Part shown: positions 56,303 to 64,000 of the stretch, piece by piece | How positions within the stretch are numbered: the stretch's first letter is position 1 | Layout of the letters: every line of letters begins with the position of its first letter | DNA from: Auriscalpium vulgare | Lineage: Eukaryota > Basidiomycota > Agaricomycetes > Russulales > Auriscalpiaceae | Direction of reading: 5' to 3' | Assembly (NCBI GenBank): GCA_019915015.1 | Contig: JAHBBC010000001.1 | Location: forward strand, 1,240,001 to 1,304,000 | DNA length: 64,000 bases | Notes under the pieces: model-generated | Databases searched by the model: none | Told to the model about the DNA's origin: nothing | Seen by the model: the letters and a program-made list of their open reading frames with translations, nothing else | Position numbers and translations under genes: made by a program

Positions 56303-59300
56303 ATGTCTGTCGCCCCCCGTCCTCCCAAGCCCCCCGGTGACCCAAACAACGAGATTCTGGGCTCTCTGCTTCTCCGCACCAGCACACCAGGTGCGCAATC
56401 TCTGATTTTGCACCACCCTTGGTTGAAACAAGCGATGCCGTCGCCTAGCTCCCGATGAGAAAGGTGCGCACTGCCGGCCCTGTTCGTCCTCCTTCGTAAT
56501 GCTCACCCCTCCTCACCAGTCCTCGTCTATCTCGAGAAGATGCGCGAATCCTACGCTCATTCCACTGACGCCGGTGACGATCCCGGCACGACCTTGAAGA
56601 GCCCCCGCTCGAGGGGTTCCAACCTCCCCAAAAGTCAACTCAGCGGCTCCTCCTGGCGCCGCGATGCCAACGGCGGCTACCGACAAGACGGTGAGGAGGA
56701 TGAGGACGCAGCTTCGGATGTGCAGGAGAATGCTCAGTCGACTCTGGGTTCCCTGGTGCAGAGGAACGGCGTGGTGAGTCCCGCTCCGCTTGGCGCTTGG
56801 GGCGGGCGCTGACGGTTGCCATCTGTCTAGCATCGTGAGCCTGGGCCAGAGGACGAACCTGGCCCCCACTACGAATCGTATGGCTCGTCATGGGGCAATT
56901 TTGGCCCCCTCCCGCCAGACAGTGCCTTTGGCGAGGTCGGTTCCGACGTGCATGTTTGATATGTTGCCTGACCATTCCTCGGCTTCTCACAGAGCACCCC
57001 TGGAAAAGCCGCCGGTATTCCTTTGCCCAACTCAGCAGGCCCGCCGTCGACGAAGGTGCGGAGTTCTCGCGCCGGCTCGCGCGCCTCTGCGTCCCAGCAG
57101 CCACAATCCGCCATCTCGCGGACCAGGGCGACCGAGAAAGAGGCTGTGACTGCCTTCGAGGATGTCGCATCGGTGAGTACCAGGCTTCGGCGCGTGCCTC
57201 TGGATGCTAGCTAAGAGGATTCTCAATGCTCGCGCGACCAGGCGAAGCTCGGGAGTTCCACCACTCACGTGAACGGCAACGCCCGTGCTGTCCCTACGCG
57301 CTCATACGCCTCTCCCACTCCATCAGGGAGAACACGTGGCTCAGAGAAGCCGTCCACTGTCTACCCTCCGCTTCCTCCCAGTCCGTTTGACCAGGGCAGC
57401 TCATCCCAGCTGCGCCCTGCCTCCGCCCAACGATCGCACTCGCGCGCTCCGTCGCTATCGCCATCCGACTCCCCTTCACAGATGAAGGCCTATCGCAAAG
57501 CGGCAAAGTCGATTGGGAAGGAACCATCGTTGGCGCCTGTGCCACAGTCCGCTAACGCGTCCGAGGTGGAAGGTGACTCTCGGAATGCACGCTCTCAGCG
57601 GAACGGAGATGGTACGTCAGAATGATTCCATCCTATCAACTATTATTGACGAGAACGCACAGCACGGTCACAAGGGCCCTCCGTCATGTCCAATGGCAAT
57701 TCTCGTCAACAAAGGCCCTTCTCTCCGTACCGGAACGCGCCGACTGATCAGGATCTGTTGCACGCTGCTATACATGGTCAGATGGACAGCCAGCGTCAAA
57801 TGAATGTCTCGCCCACGAAGACGCGCTCACAAAGGGATCTTGAACCTGGTACTCCGCAGTCCTCACACCTTCAGTCTGACCTCAACCCAGACGAGGAGGA
57901 AATGGTGCAGGAGATCCTGTCTCGCGTAGGCAAGACGCCACGCACCTCTTACGCCGCAACTTCCGTTTTGGAACCGACGCAGTTCTCGCACTACCATGAT
58001 ATGGACTTGTGTATCCTTTTGCATCAGTTGGACGACCCCATGCAACACGAGGTGGTCAAGAAAGCGGTTCGGAAGGCCGTGAAAGCCCGCATCAAACAGC
58101 TGGGCATGAAGTACGACAACGAGGTGCGTGTTTGGTCGGCCACGCCTTAGCAGCATGTTGACATTATGTAATCCAGACCATCAAGCAGTACCGGAAGTCC
58201 TTCCACGACCATGACCCCAGTGTGCACTTGCAGGCAGACTATCAGCCGAATGTTCCAGAGGTACGCGGTCCTTTCTTCCTCCCACCATGCCTAGCCTCTC
58301 ATCCGCGCCGTACTCGCGATACCAGGAGCCTCCCGAATGGGCGAAGGAATTTTTGCAAAGGGTCAATCTCATCCAGCAACGCGTGGAAGCCTTGGGCCCG
58401 AAGATCGACGGCCTCAAGACGTCGCAAGCGGGCTCCTCGCTGGACGACCGCCGCTACTATACGCGGCAGCAAGCACCGCCCTCAGAGCTCTACACGCAGA
58501 CGCCACAAACTCAGACTGTCAATATCCAGACGCACCCAACAGGAACTGTAGGGGATGAGTCTATGTATCAGCCTCCCGATGCTGACATGCGCATTGTGGA
58601 GTCGACGCATGGCCAGACACTGCCCGGCTCTATGCACCACCACGACGGTTCGGCGCATGGTATGACCGACGAGGAATATGAGGACGAAGAGGGCACGGAG
58701 ATGGGGCAGCGCCCGTATCGCCCAACGTCGACACAAGGTGATACGCATACGCGTGGGATCAGCGAGTATACCGGCAACCGCGACTCCCCGGGCCAGCAGT
58801 ACCTTGAGGAGGAGCTCTACAAGCTGCGCGTGCGCCCCGGCGGGAGCCAGTCCGGCGTCTCGCACAAGACGTGGGAGCTCGCGAAGGACGACGGCGACGG
58901 CGACGGCGAGTACGACGACAACCCCGATGCGCGGGAGGCCGTGACCGAGTCGGGCATGCCAGAGATTCCCGATTCGAATGCGGGAGGATACGCGGATCGT
59001 AGGGCCACTTCCCCGCCGCTTCCTCCGCTGCCATCTGACGACGATCACCGGGATGTCGCCATCTCTTCAGGTCAGGTGTGGCAGCAGCAGCAGCAGCAAC
59101 CGAGCGAGTACAGCGAGCCACCGCAGCCGCCCGCATGGCAGCGCATCCACCAGCGCCTGCTCAACTGGGCGATTGTGTGGCCGCTCACCGAGCTCGACAC
59201 CGCGCTGAACAGCACGACGCGCGGCAACCAGGTCGACGAGGTCGCGCTGAGCATATGGTCTACGCAGACATACAAGCGCTACGTCCGCAGCAAGATGACG

Positions 59301-59998
59301 GATAGCCCCCCTGGCCGCGTCGACCGCCTCTTCGTCCCGCCGAACATGGCGGATGCGATTAGCAATGCTGTCTTCAATGGTCGGCATGGGGATGCTTCGG
59401 GCATGCTGCGCGAGCTCTGGCATCCCTTTGGTTTGGAAGGCATGCCGCGCTTGTTGATCGTCCTCGCCAAGCACCGCTCCGACGCCAACCACTGGGTCGT
59501 TCACCGGTATGTGTCCTCCTCCGAAAGCTAATATGGCCAATTGCCGACGCTTGTTCTTTCAGCTTCTCCCTCCCAGACGGTACCTTGACCACCTACGATT
59601 CATACCCGGAGCGTTGTCTCCCTGACGGCCGCGTGAGTGCCCCCGAATCCACACCTTGGGGCGATGATGACGAGCTCTCTAACCCTGTCTGGTCCCAGCC
59701 TCTTGGATGGTGGTTCGCGATCCGCATAGCATGGCCGAACGCAATCTATCCGAGCCCCGACCACCTCATGCAGAAGATGGTGCGCCTGCACCGCCCCATG
59801 CAGCTCGGCATAGACAACTCGGTCGCCGCGGCGGGCATCTGGCGCAACCTGCTCATGGGCTCGCGCGCGGAGCGCAGCCTCGACCTCGAGCGCCTGCGCG
59901 ACCTCATCAACACGGAGGTCAAGAATTTGCGCCAGCGGAAGCTCATGGGGAAGCTGTCGATCGGCGCTCCGCGGCCGAATTGGGAAGATATGCACTGA
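56303..59998 (+). CDS. Large, mostly disordered conserved protein of unknown function
   Basis: Eleven exons (56303-56390, 56449-56463, 56520-56773, 56831-56935, 56993-57172, 57242-57611, 57663-58123, 58177-58260, 58326-59506, 59563-59632, 59699-59998) give 1035 residues. Exon 2 is a 15-nt microexon encoding PDEK and its flanking split codons. The N-terminal 500 residues are low-complexity Ser/Pro/Arg. A folded-looking segment (about 540-640) reads FSHYHDMDLCILLHQLDDPM, then EVVKKAVRKAVKARIKQLGM, then KQYRKSFHDHDPSVHLQADY and EPPEWAKEFLQRVNLIQQRV. After an acidic, Gln-tract-bearing linker, a second conserved segment (about 790-1035) contains WQRIHQRLLNWAIVWPLTEL, LSIWSTQTYKRYVRSKM, PLGWWFAIRIAWPNAIYPSP and VRLHRPMQLGIDNSVAAAGI. 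No family recognised. The last intron (59633-59698) is 66 nt and in frame, so it might be retained. Confidence 0.75.
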
Positions 59999-60312
59999 AC
60001 ACGGTGGGAAACGATCTCAGTTGTATTAGAGAGATTGCTTGCAGGATGGCGTAGGGTGTGTTATGTATGTATGCTTCTATCGCTTTCTGTCTCGCAGGAC
60101 TGTTATGACTGTATACGCGTACTGTATGTCTCGCCGATCGGCTCTGCTTTCGATATAATGTCTGTACAAAACTTCTCGTCTGTTTGCGCGCGATACCTTT
60201 ACACAATCAAATGACCGTGGCTTTGGATTCATCGAGACATTATATTCAGAACGACTATCTTCTGATACCATAAGGTCTTGCAAGCTACGGAGACTAATCG
60301 AGACACTGTAAT
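59999..60312. other. Convergent 3' spacer
   Basis: Between the stops of the large unknown gene and the oxidoreductase. Contains repeat copy 3; nothing else seen. Confidence 0.5.
60241..60296 (+). repeat. Dispersed intergenic repeat, copy 3
   Basis: Reads TATATTCAGAACGACTATCT, then TCTGATACCATAAGGTCTTG, then CAAGCTACGGAGACTA. It lies just beyond the stop codon of the oxidoreductase, in its 3' UTR or the adjacent spacer. Confidence 0.75.
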
Positions 60313-61639
60313 TTATACCGTCTCCTGCGGATGTGCGATCAACTTGACGCCGCTGACCTTGCCGTTCGCCATGCGGGTCAGCCCACCCTGGACCCCCGCA
60401 AGTCCGTTAGGGAGTACCTCTACCGCGTTGGGCTAGCAAAAGCATAACGCTCAGCACCAGCCATGCAATTCACTAAATCAACAGCCCACCTTGATCAGAC
60501 CCTCTGCCAGTAATCCCGGCAACGCGCGATACATCGCGCGGCCCACCTCGCGATTCGTCGGGTCATGCACAACCCCAAACGTGTACACAAGGCGCTTGCC
60601 ATCCTCCGCGTCCGCGCCCGTCTTCCCAACGACGGGCGGGAGCGTCACGATGACGTTCCCGTTCGGCGCGAGGATCTGCCACGAGGCCTTCTGCGAGTCC
60701 TCGAGGGATATCGCGTCGTAAACAATAGAGACGGGCGCGGAGGTAATCTGCGCGACGGCAGCGGGGAGCTCAGGGTAGGAGACCTTGCGGTAGTCGATGA
60801 CATGTGTGGCGCCAGCGGCTTTGCAGTAGGCCTCGTTGTGCGCGGACGCAGTGGTGATGATAGGGGAGTAGCCGGAGAGCTTGAGGAGCTGGATCGCTGT
60901 GACGTCCGGGCGTGAGGGATGAATACGGGGGTGCCTTGTATCATAGGGCACGCACCGAACTGGCCTACCGAGCTAGCACCTCCGGTGACGAGGGCTGGCC
61001 CACTGTACGCCCCTCTGCCAGCCGCGTCCCAAGGGGGGATGAGTCCAGTGCGACCGCCGCGACCCATAGTCATGGGGTCCTCCCGCTCGCCGTATAGGCC
61101 CACCACTGCCGTGGCAAGGCCCAGAGGAATCGTGGCGGCTTCATCGAAAGAGATGGTATCGGGGATCTGCATGGGAGAGGTAAACTAGCAGTCCAAGGTA
61201 AATGACACGATGGCGAAGTGCGCGGCGTACCTTGGCGATTCCAAATTCAGCCGCATCAGCGAGACCATACTGCTGCAGTGTGCCGCGATCTGCGGGATTC
61301 CACCAGCCCTGATACACACTAGACAAATACACCGCAACGTGAAGGGGTATATTTATGCGGGTAGACTCGAAGCACGTACACTCTGTCGCCCTTCTCCACA
61401 TTTGTCACGCCTTCGCCGACCTCTTCGACCGTCCCAGCAGCGTCGTAGCCAGTGACTCCGGGAAACTCTTCTACGAAATACCCTGCCTTCTGGATGAAAT
61501 TGTCGACAGGGTTCAACGCCGCGGACTCGATCTTGACGAGCACGAAGCCGGGACCCGGTTGCGGTACGGGGCGCGGGCCAACATAAAAATCTGCGAACTT
61601 AGCGGGGAGGATGAAGGCTTGCTGGGTGGTAGGAGACAT
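60313..61639 (-). CDS. Zinc-type alcohol dehydrogenase-like (MDR) oxidoreductase
   Basis: Five exons (61380-61639, 61231-61318, 60956-61166, 60490-60896, 60313-60432) give 361 residues. A GroES-like N-terminal domain (VLVKIESAALNPVDNFIQKA, GVTGYDAAGTVEEVGEGVTN, VEKGDRVVYQG) is followed by the Rossmann domain with ALVTGGASSVGQFAIQLLKL as the nucleotide-binding loop and KAAGATHVIDYRK. Residues that bind catalytic zinc in classical ADHs (the Cys-His pair) are absent, as in the quinone-oxidoreductase/enoyl-reductase (ToxD-like) branch, so NADPH-dependent reduction of an activated double bond or quinone is the likeliest chemistry. An extra loop EDPMTMGRGGRTGLIPPWDA lies before the nucleotide-binding motif. 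Not located near biosynthetic genes. Confidence 0.88.
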
Positions 61640-62077
61640 TCTGGTTATGTGAAAAGGAAAGATGCTATTGCTAGTTGCATTGCGAGATCCTTTAAAGACC
61701 TAAACAGACGCCTCGTCGTGTTTCTGAAGTCTTCGGCCGGAGAGCAGATGGGTTCACCGGCGTCCGCAGCATTGATTTGCTTTGTGAGAAAACAGAGATG
61801 TGGGCCAAGCCAGGTGGATCTTATCACATGGTCATCTACCTGGCGCCAGTGGGGTATAGCGCAGACAATCAGTTGATAATACCTATGAGAGAACGTCAAT
61901 CAGCGCCATGTTCGTAACGGATATCCTAAAGGCGAGCAAATTTGTAGATTCTCGACAGGCGGAGTCTACAATTGCAAGGGGCATCGCGCATGACGACAGA
62001 CTGCAGCTCAAGACGTACCGAGCGCTCTCCAGAAGCCCCGGAGGACCCACTCGTGCAACCCACGCCCACGGGCCCCA
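61640..62077. other. Intergenic region
   Basis: Oxidoreductase promoter on the left and small-gene 3' UTR on the right. Short overlapping frames only. Confidence 0.5.
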
Positions 62078-62406
62078 TCAAAGGCCGTTCAGCACATTGG
62101 CCAGATCTTGCACATTTTCTTCAGAGACCGGGGCAGGCCCTACACTTTTCTGCACTGCCGCCTTCGCCTGAAATTTCCAACCAATGTCAGCCGTAAAGTC
62201 AAACACTACACCCTGAGAGCAATGTAGCGTACGACTTGGATGGCCTGAAAATCACTGTCCAGCGCAGCTCTGGCTTCAGCGGCCTGTTCGCGAGAGAAAG
62301 CCGGCTTCCGGGGTTTCGAGGCTTTCTTTGCGGCTTGCCTCGCACTGCCCCGCTTAGATGGTTTGCCAATTATGTGACTGGTAGTCTTCCGAGAAGGTTT
62401 TGACAT
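62078..62406 (-). CDS. Small basic protein, unknown
   Basis: Two exons (62236-62406 and 62078-62167) give 86 residues. The N-terminal half is very basic (MSKPSRKTTSHIIGKPSKRG, ARQAAKKASKPRKPAFSR), the rest a mixed helix (EQAAEARAALDSDFQAIQAK) ending EENVQDLANVLNGL. The intron 62168-62235 has a GTCGTA donor and a TTTCAG acceptor, and joining the exons preserves frame. The composition suggests a nuclear or ribosome-associated protein, which is inference. It is too short and degenerate to assign to a family, but the two-exon structure and clean C-terminus make it a credible gene. Confidence 0.6.
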
Positions 62407-62723
62407 GGTGATGGTGCAGTGGGTGGGTGGGAGCACAGCCAGTCGTCAAATTTTGCCTGGCTTATGATCACGTGACACGATGTGAATCAGAGACGGACGT
62501 CGAAAGTAATAGAAAAAAATTCTTTCTGTAGAATCGATTCACGGAATAGTACTATATCGGATGTAAGTTGGTACAAAGTGTGGATAGAAGTAGAGATCTG
62601 GCTGTTGCCCAGCGTCCCGCCTGGGATACGTGCGAGTGGTATAGGTAGTCGCGTAGAGTCATTCCCAAGTCCCCGTGAAAGAAGTCCGAAAACATCCGAG
62701 CTCTGTCCGAAAAACGTCCAGCC
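62407..62723. other. Intergenic region
   Basis: Small-gene promoter and glyoxal-oxidase 3' UTR. A plus-strand frame from 62482 runs into the glyoxal oxidase and is its antisense. Confidence 0.5.
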
Positions 62724-64000
62724 TCATACCAAGGCCATCATAGCACTCACCACACCCGCCAGAAGACCAGTCCATCCACGAACCCTCGGGTTAGCTTGCC
62801 ACGCCCCGCTGACGCTGGCGTTCCCTTTCTCCGAGCCTACCAGATTCTTCGCAATCACCGACGTAGGGAGAGGCGCCGGGGGTTTCACCGGTTGCTGGCC
62901 GATCTGCCCTGAGCCGACCATGATCTGGATGCCGACGGAAGGTACGTCCTTGACGACTACAAAGATGACTGCGTGACAGGTTAGCTGGGGATGAGCAGAG
63001 CGTGCGATGAATGACGAACAGGCAGGTCCAGGTTGAAAGATGGCGGGATTCGGAGGCAGTGAACTGCAATGGAGGATGGCGCTCCCGTCAGAGTTCACGG
63101 TATAAGAGGATTCGAGCTCGACCATGCGTTGACCCATGTTCTGATGCACGATGATTTTAATGGCTGAACAGATGATCTTTGGCGCGTGACGTACCATGGT
63201 GTGAGTAGAGAACCCCATCCGCATCACGACAACCTTGGCGTGCTCGATGTGCTTGACATCACCAAACAGATCGTCCTTCGAGAACGTCACGTCGAAGGCG
63301 TCGCCTCCATACCCAACTTGGAGCGGCAGGCCCGCTGGCTGCGGACGGCGCGACGAGAAGTATGGCGGATAAAACTTCTCGACGCGGTACTCAGTAACGT
63401 ATGGAACGTTGACGTTGTAGTCTGGATTCGGGTTCGATCCTGTAACAAGGATGGAACCTGCATGATATCTGGTCAGCTCCTGCGGAAAGACGCATTTCGC
63501 TATAGGCCACTTACCGTCTGGAAGGAGCGTGGCCGTCGAATGGTACATCCTCTCAACGGTGCTCGGCGTGAAGCCCTCGCGCGACCACTGAGAGCCACGA
63601 GGGGCAGAGCCGTTGAAGATGACAGGATAAAGAAGAGGATGATCGGCGTATGACCAGCCGACGGCCCAAGAATCATTGCCATAGCCAGCCACGCCTAGAT
63701 ACAGTGTTAGCTCACGCTCGTTCTGCGAGTAACTTTAGAGACTGACCTGTCCCAGCACCGTTCAAACAGACAACCTGACCGGTTGGCAGTAGAATGAGGT
63801 TTCCCATAGTCCGGCCTTCAGGGAGCGGGTCGACGTGGGTGTACGAGCCCGACAGATCCGGCGTAAGCTGCACGCAGGACTGCGACGCCGGGTGCTGTGC
63901 GATATTCCAGTTCGTAACCCATCTGAAAAAGGTCGTTTCGACAATCCGAGGGGACAGCCTATATGCTCACCTGTTCGACGCGATGTTCTGTCCACCGCAG
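62724..64000 (-). CDS. Glyoxal oxidase-like copper radical oxidase (AA5_1), partial
   Basis: These enzymes oxidise aldehydes to acids and release H2O2 that feeds ligninolytic peroxidases. Exons 63971-64000 (cut by the window edge), 63747-63922, 63515-63694, 63195-63457, 63020-63140 and 62724-62968 encode about 337 C-terminal residues. Landmarks are CGGQNIAS, WNIAQHPASQSCVQLTPD, NGAGTGVAGYGNDSWAVGWS, TPSTVERMYHSTATLLPDGS, ILVTGSNPNPDYNV, EKFYPPYFSSRRP and GFSTHTMNMGQRMVELE; the Tyr of ERMYHS and the His of STHTMN are expected copper ligands. The C-terminus runs through a Ser/Asn-rich stretch to a hydrophobic tail, WTGLLAGVVSAMMALV, consistent with GPI anchoring. The N-terminal Cys of the Tyr-Cys cofactor lies outside the window. 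Confidence 0.92.

Overview
The window is nuclear DNA of an agaricomycete fungus, most likely a wood-decaying polypore-type basidiomycete. The evidence is dense genes cut by many 45-70 nt GT-AG introns, a glyoxal oxidase, a GH16 glucanase, a secreted A1 aspartic protease, DUF6698- and DUF6534-like genes, and a Plavaka-type transposase remnant; these last families are typical of Agaricomycetes. All exon boundaries were built by hand from splice signals and reading frame. For most genes the exon lengths sum to a multiple of three; three genes do not resolve cleanly (RAD21, the MFS transporter, the 5' end of the metallophosphatase).

Layout. 1-10,000 is a repeat-r graveyard: a decayed centrosomin-motif (CM1) gene (about 545-1290, minus), a DUF6698-like gene of doubtful integrity (about 3309-4600, plus), a GC-rich inverted repeat (arms about 5417-5865 and 6550-7891), a complete non-autonomous hAT element inside the right arm (6704-7599, 8-bp target duplication, empty site preserved in the left arm), and the 3' end of a Plavaka-type transposase (about 8530-9305). 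10,066-16,905 holds a large EF-hand/double-ZZ protein and the DASH kinetochore subunit Duo1. 17,326-17,431 is an intron-containing tRNA-Gln. 17,763-19,570 is a DUF6534-like membrane protein, probably damaged.

20,701-36,000 is housekeeping: RPA43 and TIM16/PAM16 (divergent, 199 bp apart), a membrane-anchored coiled-coil protein, a PSR1/SCP-like phosphatase, a YAP-type bZIP factor, the fatty-acid elongation dehydratase PHS1/HACD and an aspartic protease. 36,900-50,610 holds an F-box protein, a PPN2-like metallophosphatase, a mitochondrial PPR protein divergent from the cohesin kleisin RAD21, a secreted carboxymuconolactone-decarboxylase-fold protein, a GH16 glucanase and a second F-box protein. 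51,385-64,000 holds an MFS monocarboxylate-type transporter lying between two related direct repeats, a coiled-coil protein, a large disordered unknown, a zinc-type (MDR) oxidoreductase, a small basic protein and a glyoxal oxidase cut by the window edge.

There is no operon-like logic; neighbours are functionally unrelated. Several head-to-head pairs share short intergenic promoters. The secreted enzymes (aspartic protease, GH16, glyoxal oxidase) fit a lignocellulose-degrading or wall-remodelling lifestyle. The most unusual material is the nested transposon and inverted-repeat region at 5.4-7.9 kb, a three-copy intergenic repeat, initiator-only first exons in two genes, and the 1401-residue EF-hand/ZZ protein.
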